This document shows positions 25,874-38,447 of a DNA stretch of 64,000 nt, one piece after another; positions within the stretch are counted from its first letter, which is position 1; each line of letters opens with the position of its first letter. The stretch covers positions 15,163,501 to 15,227,500 of the forward strand of contig CM027382.1 in assembly GCA_015680905.1 (NCBI GenBank). The letters run 5' to 3'. The notes beneath the pieces were generated by a model. The model searched no databases. It was not told the DNA's origin and worked only from the letters and a program-made list of their open reading frames with translations. The translations under genes and the position numbers were made by a program. This DNA comes from Coptis chinensis (taxonomy: Eukaryota; Streptophyta; Magnoliopsida; Ranunculales; Ranunculaceae).

Positions 25874-28800
25874 ATGACTAAATTTATAGTCATAAAGCAT
25901 CATTCAGATCACAATGCCATTTTGGGAAAGAAATGGATACATGCTATGAGAGCAGTTCCGAGCACTTTTTATCAAGTTATCAGATTTTCGATAACATATG
26001 GGCCACATGAGATAAGAGGAGACCAGTCGGAATCCAAGAAATGCAATTTTGTTACTGTGAAGGGTATGATGAAAGAAAAAAAGTAAACCGGGGCGTCTCG
26101 GAAGTCGCCAGATAGCAATTAATGGAAAATTCAGTTCCAAAGTCCGATAGTAAAAGTCGTCAGGAGGAGGTTCAGTTTACATCAGAAGCGAAAATAGATT
26201 ATGAGATAATCCTAAGTAAGACAATGGAAGAAGTGCAGAAGATCAATATTGGACAAAATAATGAAAGTTGTTTCACTTTCATTGGAACAGAGTTGAGTTC
26301 ACAAATCAAGAGTGATTTAATTGAGTTTCTAAAGGAGAATAAAGATGTATTTGCTTGGTCGATGGCTGATCTTCCTGGTATTAACCCTCAGATATGTTCC
26401 CATAAATTGAATATGCGAGAAGAAGCAATCCCAGTTCATCAGCGTCATAGAAGGGTTAGGCCAATGTACGCGCAAGCAGTACAAAATGAAATTCAGAAAA
26501 TGCTGGAATGTGGAATCATTAAAGAGATCGATAATTCAGAATGGGTTGCAAACATTGTGGTTGTTCCGAAAAAGAATGGTAAGGTTCGTATATGTGTGGA
26601 TTTTACAGATGTTAATAAGCAATGCCCGAAGGATTACTATCTGATGCCTAGAATTGATGAACTGGTGGATAGGACAGCTGGATTCGAATTGTTGAGTTTT
26701 TGCGATGGTCATTCCGGGTATTTTCAGATTGTTATGTCGATATTAGATCAATTGAAAATAACATTCGTGGCTGAAGGGGGTCTTTATTGTTTCATTAGAA
26801 TGTCATTCGGATTGAAGAATGTTGGGGCGACATATCAGCGGTTGGTCGAAAAGATGTTCAAACATCTGATTAAACATATTGTGGAAGTATATATAGATGA
26901 TATGGTCATCAAATCAAAGAAGGCGTGTAATCATGTTCAAGATTTGAATATGGTGTTCCAGATATTCCGACAGTTTAATATGAAGCTTAACCCTGAGAAA
27001 TGTACTTTCGGGGTAAGTTCAGGAAAATTCCTTGGATATATTGTCACAAAACGAGGAATTGATGTTAACCCAGATCATATTCGAGCTATCCAGCAGATGC
27101 CTTCACCCAGCACAAGGAAGCAGATTCAAAAGCTTATAGGCAGAATTGCAGCGTTGAATAGGTTTATATCTCGAACTTCTGATAGATGTAAACCTCTATT
27201 CAAACTGTTGAAGAAGAATATAAAATTTGTATGGGATGACAAATGCGAACTCGCATTCACTGAGTTAAAAAATTATCTGCAAGAAGTACCAACTTTGATA
27301 AAACCAGAAGAAGGCGATATGATGTTCTTATACCTTGCAATCTCGGATTTTGCTATAAGCTCAGTACTAGTCAAAGTGGAAGACGGAGTTGAGAGGCATG
27401 TGTATTTTCAATCTAAAACAATGCTTGAAGCTGAAACTCGATACTCAATGTTAGAAAAGTATGCATTAGCTCTCTTATATTCTACTCAAAGGTTAAAGCC
27501 TTATTTTCAGTCCCATTCAATAGTAGTAATGACAAATCTTCCTTTGAAGCAAACTTTAGCTAAGACAACAAAGTCGGGGATGATGGCGAAGTGGTCGGTT
27601 CTTATTGATGAGTTTGGGATTGAATATAAAAATAGAATATCGGAGAAAAGCCAAGTTTTGGCTGACTCCTTAGCATATTTTCCTACTGAAGATGAAGAAT
27701 GGAAAGCTGAAGAAGAGAATCTATTATTGATACAAGAGAGTGATAATGCAATGGATGAGGATGATCCTTGGGTAGGAACAAAGGGATGGAGACTTTTTGT
27801 AGATGGGTCATCAGGGCAAAAGGGATGTGGGATCGGCGCTGTGCTGGTAACTCCAGAAAACCAAAGAATCGAAACAGCAGTTGCATTAGGTTTTCACGCT
27901 TCTAATAATGAAGCTGAGTACGAGGCTCTAATAACAGGTTTGGAGATGGCTAAATCGTTGAATGTCAAAGACTTATCGATTTTCAATGATTCGCAGTTGG
28001 TGGTAAGCCAGATTAATGGAGGATATGCAGCAAAATGTGATAACATGATAGATTATCTAAATTTGGTGAGGATGAAGTTCAAGGATTTCAAGAATATTAT
28101 TTTTCAGCATCTCGATAGGGGTGAGAACCGACATGCTGATGCATTGGCATATGTGGTCGCGATGCTCGAAAATGAGGAGGGGCGATTGTTGCATATAGGG
28201 GTTCAGTAAATTCCGAGTATTAATATAAGACACAGAGAGATAATGGAAATAGATACACTGGTGGCGTCATGGATGAGAAATTATGTGCTATTTCTATCAC
28301 AGGGAATGTTGCCAGCAGATAAGAATGAGGCTAGAAGGATAAAAGGAGGAGCTGAAAGATATGTACTAATAGATGATCAGTTATATCGGAAAAATCCAGG
28401 GGGACCACATTTAAAATGTGTATCGCCATAAGATTCTCAAAAAATTATGGCAGAAATGCATGAAAGAGAATGTGGCAATCATTCGGCAGGAAGATCGTTG
28501 GCTTCTAAGATTGCAAGGCAGGGGTATTTTTTGCCACAAATGAGGCGAGATTGTTTGCGATATGTGAAAAAGTGTAGTCAATGTCAGAAACATGGACATG
28601 CCATTCATGTGCCAGCAGAGTAGTTACATTGTGTTTAGAACCCATGGCCATTCGCGTTATGGGGGATGGACATTGTAGGGCCTCTCATACCTGGAAGAGG
28701 AAAGAGGAGATTCATCTTAGCAGTAACTGACTATTTTACTAAGTGGGTAGAAGCGATAGCTTTGCAGCATGTTAAGGAGCAGGATATTATTGGGTTTTTG

Positions 28801-29509
28801 TTTGAAAGGGTGATTTGCCGATATGGGTTGCCGCATGCTATTATATCAGATAATGGACCTCAATTCATTGGGGGGAAAGTGAAATATTTTTTGGAATCAT
28901 ATCAGATCAAGCACTTTACATCAGCACCTTATTATGCTCAAGGGAATGGGCAGGCAAAAGCAACGAATAAGACCATTATGGACAACATCAAAAAGAAGCT
29001 GGAAGACAAGAAAAGTTTGTGGGTTGATGAGTTAAATAGTGTGTTGTGGGCATATAGAACAACCCCTAGAGTAGCAACAGGAGAATCACCATTTACGTTA
29101 GCTTATGGGATGGAAGATGTAACTCCAGCCGAAATGGTGGTGTCGACATCAAGGACAATGCTTGTAGTAAAAGGATTGAATGATCAGGGGATGCAGGCAG
29201 AGATCTTAATTAAATTTAGAAGATAGAAGGGAGCAAGAAAAAATGAGGCTTGATTCTTATCATAGGCAACTCAGAAAAGCATTTAATAAGAAAGTAAAAG
29301 AAAGAAGTTTCCAGGAAGGTGACCTAGTGCTGAAAGAGGTTACATAGGCGACAAAAGGAAAAGGAGCTGGGAAGTTTTCGGCGAATTGGGAAGGTCCATA
29401 CATTATCCACAAAGTGGGAGTAAATGGAGCATTCTATCTAAAGAAAGCTGATGGGGAAGTGTTAGCAAAACCTCAGAATGTTAGTAATCTGAAGGTATTC
29501 TATCAATAA
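25874..29509 (+). pseudogene. Tat element pol: protease end, RT, RNase H, second RNase H, integrase (broken)
   Basis: Protease remainder lies at 25874-26086. From 26122 one frame codes for reverse transcriptase (VRICVDFTDVNKQCPKDYYL; catalytic YIDDMV), a connection/RNase H segment and then a second, archaeal-like RNase H (RLFVDGSSGQKGCGIGA, NNEAEYEALI) up to 28206. The dual RNase H marks the Tat lineage (Ogre/Retand relatives). Stops in the same frame follow at 28207, 28429, 28621 and 28636. They interrupt the integrase zinc-binding segment (HERECGNHSAG, CSQCQ) ahead of the integrase core (28666-29226; MDIVGPLIPGRGKR, IISDNGPQF). A frameshift near 29215 separates the integrase C-terminal part, which ends at 29509. 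The polyprotein cannot be made intact. Confidence 0.9.
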
Positions 29510-29600
29510 TGTAAAGGTATTTCTATTAAATTTCATGAGCAATTAAGATGTGTAGCATGAATTTTCAATTCAATATAAAGGGATTCAAGTTTCAAATTTC

Positions 29601-29603
<3 letters not shown>

Positions 29604-29672
<69 letters not shown>
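29604..29672. repeat. (TA)n tract at the left inversion junction
   Basis: An uninterrupted TA dinucleotide run of about 69 bp. To its left is the untranslated tail of the Tat pol region; to its right begins sequence belonging to the nested solo LTR. It therefore sits at or within a few bases of the inferred left inversion breakpoint. Such tracts are perfectly palindromic and can extrude cruciforms. Confidence 0.85.
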
Positions 29673-29675
<3 letters not shown>

Positions 29676-30972
29676 AGCATGTAGTAAAAATCAGGGTATC
29701 GATAGAAACCGCTTGGTTTTAATAAGAATGATTATGAGACATTTATGTATGACACCTGAATAAATTACGTAACGAAAATTCTAGAACCAAACTACCACAA
29801 CTCATGTGATTTGCCCTGTGTGGGCATATGTGATATGATTGGCCCTTGTGTAGGGTGTATATATAAGATGTTGATTGACCCATGTGTTGGGCAATCGCAG
29901 CCGAATGGTGACTTGATTATTCCGTTTGCAAAACTAGAACGAGACGCACGATATTTTATGCAGTATAGTGGCAGTACTTACATAATGGCTTTCGTGTGAG
30001 GGTTACCTGGTGTGCGGCATCCCGCTCAGGGTAGTTACGCACGGAGTGGTTCATTATATAAGGGGAGGCATGTGGATGTACATGTTCGGCGTTGGGAAGT
30101 GATTGTGGTAGGCAGGGAAACTAGGTAAGACATAGATACGACGTGATTTTAGGGACACGCAAAGAAAGCCTTAATTAATATAATTATGGTAATGTGTTGG
30201 TTAATGATGTATCTTTAGATAGATGATTGTATATGGTTTTGCAGAAGTGTGGGTCAAACTAATTACTTGGGCAGAGACGACCCACTCTGTAATTGAGCAT
30301 GAAATGCAGTAAGTATAGAATATGCTTGGCCGGTTATTAGTTTAGTTAGAACATAAGGCTCCTCGTGGAGGAACTAAATGTCTTTTATTATGCGTATGGT
30401 TTGTTGTGTGGTTAGTGGGAAGTTAAGGCGCCTCAGTGGAGGAACTACCTACCTTACTTATTGTAGTTAATAATGTCGTATTAGTTGTTGGGAGTTAAGG
30501 CGCCTCGGTGGAGGAACTAACTGCCTTATGGATTGTGTATGTATATGTATAAATATATGTTGTATTTTAGAGCTACTCACACCAACCCGATTTGCATGTT
30601 TGCTTATCGGGTGTGTTCATTAAATGAACATAGTTGATAAGTCTTGACAGGTTTCATGTTGAAGAAGGTTGGTTGCTGCTTGTGGTTGCATTAGCGTCGC
30701 ATTCAGGATATGTTTTGTTTTCCCTTAAGGTGTAATAGATTTTTAGTTGAGACAAATATTGTTTTATATTTTTAGTTGTATTTAAATAAAGAGTTATTGA
30801 AAAGAGATTTGTAATCTAATATTATCTTAAAATTTTTATTGGTTTTTAATTATCCGCATATTTTAAACTGTTTATGGGTTTTTGGAAGTGGAGAGTGCGT
30901 CACACCTCGAAGATCGAAGAGTCGGGAACTAATATTGTTTTTCCGAATTCTATCGAAATTCGGGGTGTGACA
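29673..30972 (+). mobile_element. 3' part of a solo LTR, first half of a split insertion
   Basis: Non-coding LTR sequence ending TTCGGGGTGTGACA. It holds three degenerate 70-90-bp repeats built around the inverted words CTCC...GGAG in GGCGCCTC(A/G)GTGGAGGAACTA (30357-30520). A related end (TTCGGGCTGTGACA) terminates the solo LTR at 58449. The five bases after it (30973-30977) are ATACT, the partner of the TSD at 47141-47145. The matching 5' part of this LTR lies at 46190-47140 in the opposite orientation. Confidence 0.7.
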
Positions 30973-30977
30973 ATACT
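30973..30977 (+). repeat. Target-site duplication ATACT of the split solo LTR
   Basis: ATACT directly follows the LTR end. The other copy is AGTAT at 47141-47145 (ATACT on the minus strand), directly before the LTR start in its own orientation. Confidence 0.7.
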
Positions 30978-31352
30978 CCTGTAGAGGATATGAAACGTCA
31001 TGCAATTAATAAAAATTCCTGTGAATTGCTGGGGGATGCAGTTCTATTTCAGATTTATAGTAATCCTTGAGAGTTACTGGAGGTCGTCTCTCTCGTTCTG
31101 ATTGTCGAGAAACTGGAGGAGCTGGAGAAGGCGGAGAGCACTAGAAAGCGGCGCCTCTGTTAGCTCGATACGGGAAGCGCCCGTGCCTCGATTCTTCGAA
31201 CGCCATGAGTACTAGAGCGTGCCCGCACCTCTATTGACTCATTCCGCGGGGCGCCAGCGAGATTCTTGAAAGTCATGAGCACTAGAAGCGCCATGCCTTT
31301 TCTTCAATAAAACCCATAACTTCAGTGGGTTCAATAACTTCTGTGGTATAAA

Positions 31353-32382
31353 CTATATCTTCACCAACTGCTGGGAGAGGTGCCAAATCTGCCAAACACT
31401 CCCCCCGGGACCGATTCCTAGGTATAGCTGGATTTTGAAAGAAGGCTTCAGATTCCACAAATCAGACATCACGAGAGATAACCAATTTTCTTGTTGCCGG
31501 ATTGTAACATAGCCCTTATGAGTAGTAAAATAACCAACAAAAACACATCGAGTAGCCCGAGCATCAAATTTATCTCGATGAAGAACTTGTTGATACACAT
31601 AACAAACACACCTAAAAACACGCAGATGAGAGAGATCCAGTGGCCTAGATTTGAGTACTTCCAATGGGGATTTAAAACCAAGAACCCGACTGGAAAGACG
31701 ATTAATCAAATAAGCAACAGTTAAGACGCAATGAGACCAGTATTACTTAGGAACATTCATGCCCAACCTAAGAGCACGAGTGGTCTCCAAAAGGTGTCTG
31801 TTTTTTCTTTTCAGTCACCCCATTCTGCTGAGGTGTGCCAACACAGCTAGTTTGATGAATTATCTCATGGTTACGAAGGTAATCAGGTAACAGACCTTTG
31901 CAAAACTTAGTGTCATTGTCAGATCTAAACGCATTGATTTTTGCACCAAACTGATTAGTAACCATAGTATGAAAATCTTTGAAAACATTCACAACCTCAG
32001 TTTTCGATTTCAACAAATATAACCATATAGCACGAGATTTATCATCAATAAACAACACAAAATACTTATAGCCATCATAAGAATTAACGGGAGCAGGTCC
32101 CCATAAATCAGAGTGGGTTAACTTAAACAAATTATTAGACATAAAATGCGAGATTGGAAAAGAGAAACGGGTTTGTTTAGAAAATTGACAAACATCACAA
32201 ACATCATCAGAGTTTATAGAAACATGCGGAAACAAATTTGACAGGACATGACTAGATGGATGCCCAAGTCTTTTATGCAAAATGCGACTCTCAAGTAACC
32301 CACTAGCTTGACACGCCCTTTTATTCGACTTCAACAAATAAAGCCCATTGGAATAAATTCCTTCACCAATCGTCCTTTTCAA
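31353..32382 (-). pseudogene. Copia GAG-pre-integrase and integrase, frameshifted
   Basis: 31768-32382 carries ILHKRLGHPSSHVLSNLF and then the integrase zinc and core segments (CDVCQFSKQ, FIDDKSRAIWLYLL, FRSDND, PQQNGVTE), so the DDE residues can be seen. A frame change separates the C-terminal integrase part (31353-31709; LKSRPLDLSHLRVFRCVCYV, FVGYFTTHKGY). It is not translatable as one protein. Confidence 0.85.
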
Positions 32383-32466
32383 CTTTCGATCTTGAAAGGC
32401 GACAAAGTTAGGGGAAAAAATGACATTACAATTTAAAGAATTTGTAAGTTTGCCAACAGATAGAAG

Positions 32467-33045
32467 TTAGACAGGGAAAGAATGGACAACTAAAGCATCA
32501 CTCTTGTGACTTTGATTAAAAACATTAACTTGACCATTACCTAGAATGGGAACGGTGGATCCATTAGCTATGGAAATATTATGTTTGTCGATTTTGGACA
32601 CAAAATTATGGACAGAGGCAGGGCAATTAACCATATGATCAGTAGCCTCCGAATCAATTATCCATGAGTTACTATTTTCTGGCATAGTAAAATAGGCATG
32701 TAAATTACTTGGCACATGAGTTGAGACAGACTGACCTTTGCTAGATAGCATGGACTTAGTGAGTTATTAGAAAATTTGACTTAACTGATGACTAATATCT
32801 GAGTTGGACATTGATGTCTTGGCTACTGCTGCATGCTCTTTCTTTGACAGTTCCTTTTCCTTTTTCAGATGCGGATATAACTCCCAACAACGGTCCTTGG
32901 TGTTCCAATTCTTTCCACAATGATCACAGTGAGACGGTTCCCGTTTTCCCTTACCTTTTTCAAATCCTTGTGACTTCTTTCGAAAATCATTTTCTGCAAG
33001 TAATACAGTAGATTCAGAGATTGAGGACTTCACCTCGGAGTTCAT
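32467..33045 (-). pseudogene. Copia zinc knuckle and protease fragments
   Basis: 32767-33045 encodes a knuckle-like CDHCGKNWNTKDRC in which the histidine of CX2CX4HX4C is replaced by Asn. 32467-32751 encodes the protease start WIIDSEATDHM, in which the glycine of the catalytic Asp-Ser-Gly is Glu. Both changes would inactivate the domains. The two pieces are separated by a stop. Confidence 0.75.
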
Positions 33046-33692
33046 GGTTTTCTTCTTTGTTTCATCTTTCTGAATAGTTGCACAAAAGCATCAAGTGTTG
33101 GAAGAGTGTTTTCCATTAGAATATTGTTTTCCATATTCTCATATTCTGGTTTAAGACTACGAAATATGGTGAAGATTTTATCCTCTTCAGTCCATTTCAA
33201 AAGAGTCTTAGCATCTGTGGTGTGTGGACGATATATGTTTAACTCATCCCATAATTTCTTCAAATTCCCAAAGTGTTTTGTAAAAGTCTTCTCACCTTGT
33301 TGCAAAGCATCGATTGCGAGTTAAAGTTAAAAAACACGGGCAGAATTGTTCTGGTTTCCGTATAAATCTTCAATTAAATCCCACATCTTCTTTGCAGAAT
33401 CAGAGAAAGTAAAAATTCCAGCAATAGTTGACTCCATAGAATTGAGTAACCAAGATTGAACAAGCTGATCATTAGAAACCCAATTATCAAATTCGGCATT
33501 ATCAATGGCATGACACACATTTGCACCATTAATGAACCCTAATTTCCTCTTGCCACCCAGAGATAGAGAAACAGTCCTAGACCAAGGTATATAGTTTGTT
33601 CCATTCAAGAGAATTGATGACAGCTTCCAACCAAGATTAGAATCAGTCTCTGTTGTAACAACAGACTTTGGGTTTGGTTTTGGATTTGACAT
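33042..33692 (-). pseudogene. Copia gag, interrupted by in-frame stops
   Basis: ATG at 33692 opens a gag of the RE1-like type, with NYIPWSRTVSLSLGG and WDLIEDLYGN. Two stop codons close together near 33320-33327 interrupt it, after which the same frame continues as LQQGEKTFTKHFGNLKKLWDEL to 33042. At least the first stop looks like a CAA-to-TAA change. The gag protein is therefore truncated. Confidence 0.85.
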
Positions 33693-33753
33693 AGTGTATT
33701 GTGTTTATCTAGATTGATTTAGAGGAGAGATTAAGCGCTCCGCTCTGATACCA

Positions 33754-33884
33754 TGTAGAATTAAACAACCAATTAAAGAGACAAAACACAAGAATTTATA
33801 ATGGTTTGGAGCCAATGCAGCAACCTACGTCCACGGGAGAAGAAATGTTTATTGCTTGATTGATTTCTTAGGGTTCCATTAGAG

Positions 33885-33927
<43 letters not shown>
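33754..33927 (-). repeat. Copia 5' LTR, inner part, with (AT)n
   Basis: Ends TTCTACA next to the primer-binding site and matches the last part of the LTR at 48778-49054 (shared GTCTCTTTAATTGGTTG and AAGAAATCAATCAAGCAATA). The distal edge is an (AT)n run (33887-33927) next to a foldback element. The outer part of the same LTR is at 40257-40337. Confidence 0.85.
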
Positions 33928-33928
<1 letters not shown>

Positions 33929-33970
33929 CCCGGCTCCTAAAAGGACCTTAAATAAGTACCAAATCTAAAA
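33928..33970 (+). repeat. Foldback element copy 1, left fragment cut off by the MULE
   Basis: Starts GCCCGGCTCCTAAAA and is nearly identical to the start of copy 2 at 39940. It ends in AATCTAAAA (33962-33970), the left MULE target duplication. The remainder of copy 1 continues beyond the MULE at 39616. Confidence 0.8.
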
Positions 33971-34634
33971 GGGTCTTTTTGTAGTACGTCACACTATAAT
34001 AGGGCATATTTGAGTTTAGTCACACGAAGTTCAAATATTTGATTTTAGTCACACTCTGTCAACTTTTCTGTCTCAATCTGTTAGTCAACGTATTTGACTA
34101 AGTCAAACCGTACATTGACCGTATATATATACATAACCCCCCCCCCCTTTTTTTTAATACAATCTATCATCACTCACCACTATACTCGAGGACAATTTCA
34201 GTGGTAGAAAACAAATTCTATCAATCTGGTCTAACAACTTGAATCTCGATGAATATCGAAAGTCAATTAAATTAGGGTACTCAACAAACAAAACTAGGGT
34301 TAATGGTTCCCGAAACTAAACAAAACATTCTTCAAAATTACTCACATCCAATTGGGAATTAATGGCATTTGAAAGAAGTTAAGAGGCAGGGACAAAGAGA
34401 GATCGCAATTTGTTAACTTCTCCTCAAAAGGTATGTGCTTATCCTAATTTAACATTGTTACCCTAATTTAACATTGTTACCCTGATTTAACAATGTTTAC
34501 TATAATTTCATCCATTTTTAATGACAAAAATTTGGGGGTTTGTTGTCTAATTAACAAAGGGTACCCTAATTTAGTCAATTGATGTTTATTGCTTACTAAT
34601 TAGCGTGGTGTTCGTGGTTCAATTGCTATGTAGG

Positions 34635-37600
34635 CATAAGTCAGCCTGGTTACAAGGTCATTAGGGCACATTATGGTGGTAAATGGGTTATTAATCGTAT
34701 TAATGGATTAAGATTATTTCACTACGTTGGAGGTAATGTGATTGATTCAAAAAACATTCAGAAAAATTACATGACCAAGGGGAAACTGTTAGGTTGGATG
34801 CATGAGGTTATTCCCTCTCCTCCTAATGAAAAAGTTGTGATTTATTCCTTGGTGAGTGGATCAAAGTTACTCTTAGAGACTGATGCTAGGGTGATGAACT
34901 TTTGGACTAAGTCAAATCCAGACAAAAATGGACATGTGCATATTTATGTGGATTTTCTACAAGACCTCACTGGGGTCATGCCTCCCCCACCTACAACACA
35001 GACCATTAACCCAGTCACACCTTCTCCACCTACAACACAGACCAATAACCTAGTCATACCTTCCCCACCTACAACACTTGCCAATAACCCAATCATACCT
35101 TCCCCACCTACAACACAGACCAATAACCTAGTCCTACCTTCCCCACCTACAACACAAACCAATAAAAAATGCACACAACAATGTAAGGTGAACCCCACTA
35201 ACCCAGCAGTTAAGAGGAAGAATCTACCATTGAAGAGAAACACAGTTGATGAAGAATGTGTTGATATAGAGACTACTGGGACTATTGGGAATGTCAATGA
35301 TCATGAAGCTGTTGAAGGTATGATTGTGTTTATATTTGATTTTGTTATAAATTTATGGATATGTCTGTTTCATTGATATCTATTTCATTGATATCTATTT
35401 CTTATGTATAGATACTGGGGTCAGAGTAGATATTGATCATGTGGAGCCTGAAGAAGGCTATCACAGTAATCTTTCAGATAGTGAATATGATGAGGAAGAG
35501 TTAAATGAAGAACAAGGCATAGAAACTGAAGAAGAGGATGAGGCTGATGTTGAGGTGGAGGATGAGGATGATGTTGAGGTTGAGGGTGAGTTAGAAGATG
35601 CATATGAGGTTGATGAACAAGAGGAAGAGATTCAGAAGTATGGTGTAGGTTCAAATATTGAGGAGTTTGTTAGGAATAATTCTACATGTCATCCAGAAGA
35701 GAGGGTTGAGGAAACTAATGTGGGTAAGGGGTTAAAACTTGTGCTTGGTCAGGAATGGGCTACAAAAGAGGAAGCCAGACAATATATGAGGACTTATGGT
35801 ATTCAAAATAGGTTTGTGATATCATGGGATTACAATGACAATAGGAGGTTGAGATTAACTTGTGACACAGAGCATTCACAAAGCAAGAAAGAGAATAGAG
35901 GGAGGAAAAGGAAAGGGAAGAAACAAGGGCAAAAGAAACAAAAGAAACAAAAGAAAGGGAAGAAAGACAAATCCAAATGCAAATGGTTTTGCAATTTGAC
36001 TAGGTTAAATGATCAGCACACTTTCAAGCTCAAGACTGCAAACTTTGAGCACACCTGCAACCCAGAAAGCAATCATAGAAACCTTATGGCTAATGTTAAT
36101 TGGATTTCTAGCAAGATTGATGAACAAATGAGGTTGCATCACAAGTCATACAGACCTAGAGATATCATTAAGATCATATGGAAGGATTTCACAGTTAAGA
36201 TCAAGTACTGGCAGGCTTGGCATGCCAGAGCTATAACTTTGGATCAGATTCATGGCAATTATGAATACTCTTACAATAGACTACCTGAGATGTGTAAGCA
36301 GTTGCTAATAGCTAACCCTGGTAGTAGTTTCAAGTGTGCAAGGGATGATGCTACAAAGAAGTTCACTGGGTTATGTGTGGCCTTTAAAAGCTAGTTTGAG
36401 AGGGTTTGTAAGAGGTTGTAGGCCCATTATTGGATTGGATGGGTGTTTCTTAAAGGGTAAATATGGTGGGATTTGTTTGTCAATTGTAAGTTTAGATGGT
36501 AATAATGGCATGTTCCCTTTGGCTATCTACATTTGCAAGGTGGAGAACAAGGAGAATTGGACAAATTTCTTGGAGATTATGAAGAATGACCTCGAGGATC
36601 ACTCATTCAATCTAACTATCATGTCTGATAGACAGAAGGATTTGGACATAGCAGTGAGCACTATATTTCCTAGGGCTGATCAGAGGTTCTGCTTTAGACA
36701 TATATTTCAGAACATGCAAAAGTATCACAGAGGGCCTCTGATGGAAAGATTGGCATGGGGAGCATCTAGTGCATACACAGAACATGAGTTCAAGACCTTT
36801 ATGGAAGACCTTGAAACTGCAGCACTGAATGAAGAAATCAGAAAGAAAGGGATACCAAGTAATGGTGAAGATGGCCAGCCAAAGAGACCAAAGGTGAAGA
36901 CAGCCAAGGAGTACCTTATGAAAGAGGAAACTAAATTGTGGGCAAGACATGCTTTTGATATAAGGTCAAAAGTTGAACATGTTACCAATAACTTCTCAGA
37001 GTCATTCAATTCTTGGATTCTAGAAATTAGGGACAAACCAATACACCAGGTGGCTTTGCAATTCACTCTTATGATGATGAGTAGTTTATTGTATCGTAAA
37101 GGGTCCAAGGAGATAGTATGGGTGCAGGACCTTGAACTTGTGCCTAGGGTTAAGGAGATCATTGCAAAGCATTTGGATCTTTGTCGGGGGGATATAATGT
37201 CTCGTGGTCAACTGAGTTTACATTTGTTGTGTCAACTGAAAGTAAATGGTGGAATGTGAACTTAGATGCTCATAGCTGTGATTGCAAGGAGTGGGATCTT
37301 TTACGGGATACCATGTATTCATCTTTGTATGTGCTATATCTCATATGACTATCGCAAGGGCATAAATTGGACTCGATAAAGTATTTTAAGTTTTACTCTC
37401 ATATTTATACCCTTTATTTATTTCATTTTTATAAGATATTTGTCATTTCAAGTCTATTTGTCTATTTGTAGGTATTGCAGCCCTTTTTTAACTGTTAGAA
37501 TGTATAGAAGAACATATGCAGACTACATCTTACCACCACTTCATGAGACTGCATGGGACAAGGTCGAGAGCTGCATTTGTGATTTTTGTTGTGCCTTTTT

Positions 37601-38447
37601 TATACTTACATGGTTTGTGACATTTGTATACTCACATGGTGTGGTGCATGTAGGAACCATCTGATGTGCTACCACCCATGCTTTCAAGGAGACCAGGTAG
37701 GCCTAGGGTAAACAGGAAGAGAGGTGAAGATGAGGGGCCCTCACAGTCCACAAAAAAGCAAAGAAAATGTAGTAAATGTGGGATGATTGGTCATAATAAA
37801 GTCAGTTGTCAAGGGGGGCCAGTTGCACAGAAAGGTGGAGCAAAGAAGAACAAGGGTGGACCGATTCTGAGAGAAAGGTGGAGGATCCAAAGAAAAAGGT
37901 GGGGACAAAGTGGATGCATCTCAAGAGACTTTAACAGTTCCATCTCAAGATACAATGTGTCCAGAGTTGTTTGTCAGACTTCCAAAAGCTCCCTGTAAAA
38001 CACAAAAAAAGAGACAACTTGAAGACCCATCAACACAAGCTTTGCAACAGACAAAAAAGCATAAGAATGGTGTCAGTGCATCTCAGCCACAACAAAGGGT
38101 CCTACTGGTGCAAAGGGTCCTACTGGTGCAAGTTCTTCTCAGCCAACAACAAAGGGTCATGCTACAAGTGCTTCTCAGCCAAAAGCAAAGGGTCCTACTG
38201 GTGCAAGTTCTTCTCAGCCAAAAGCAAAGGGTCCTACTGGTGCAAGTTCTTCTCAGCCAACAGCAAAGGGTCATGCTACAAGTGCTTCTCAGCCAAAAGA
38301 AAAGGGTCCTACTAGTGAAAATTCTTCTCCGATAACAAAGAAAGTGCTCTTTACAAGTGCTCGACCCAACAAACAAAGGGTCCAACAAGAAAGGGTCGTG
38401 CTGCAAGTGCTTCTCAGCCACCAAGTTTAACTTCAGGAACTCAGTGA
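34635..38447 (+). pseudogene. MuDR-type transposase gene of the MULE, frameshifted
   Basis: Domain order: PB1-like N-terminus (from 34635, after an acceptor at 34634; VIRAHYGGKW, LLETDARVMNF), a PPTTQTN repeat segment (34978-35165), an intron ending near 35411, a very acidic region (35441-35640), the MULE N-terminal domain (QEWATKEEARQYMRTYGI), then the DDE transposase (GLDGCFLKGKYGG, MSDRQKDLDIA, RHIFQNMQKYH), a SWIM-type CDCKEW finger near 37280, the RRTYADYILPP block (about 37502) and a zinc knuckle CSKCGMIGHNKVSC near 37770. Breaks: a one-base shift in the AAAA run at 36386-36389 and another near the G run at 37185-37190. The tail holds 13-residue repeats around KGPTGASSSQP. The transposase is inactive as it stands. 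Confidence 0.88.
38100..38310 (+). repeat. Tandem repeats in the transposase tail
   Basis: Roughly 39-bp units built on AAAGGGTCCTACTGGTGCAA alternate with a related unit containing GGGTCATGCTACAAGTGC. In the transposase frame they read KGPTGASSSQP and KGHATSASQP. The repeats are in multiples of three, so they were formed while the tail was translated. Confidence 0.7.

Larger units (their letters stand above)
30978..33753 (-). mobile_element. Copia element, internal 5' half (gag, protease, integrase)
   Basis: Read on the minus strand from the primer-binding site at 33742-33753 (TGGTATCAGAGC, initiator tRNA-Met type). Gag, a zinc knuckle, protease, GAG-pre-integrase and integrase follow in copia order, running down to 30978 where the copia sequence is cut by the solo LTR. 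A GC-rich, frame-poor stretch from about 31080 to 31320 links integrase to the break. The missing reverse transcriptase and RNase H are at 47146-48770 on the plus strand, and the reading continues across the two pieces when the solo LTR is taken out. Confidence 0.85.

Noticed and set aside
34944-35297. Minus-strand frame rich in VVGGEG repeats
   Set aside because: It is the complement of the PPTTQTN repeats of the transposase gene, with no start context or family match.
35441-36394. Very acidic and lysine-rich frame as a host nuclear protein gene
   Set aside because: It is the N-terminal part of the MULE transposase; it lies between the inverted repeats and runs into the DDE domain after a one-base shift.
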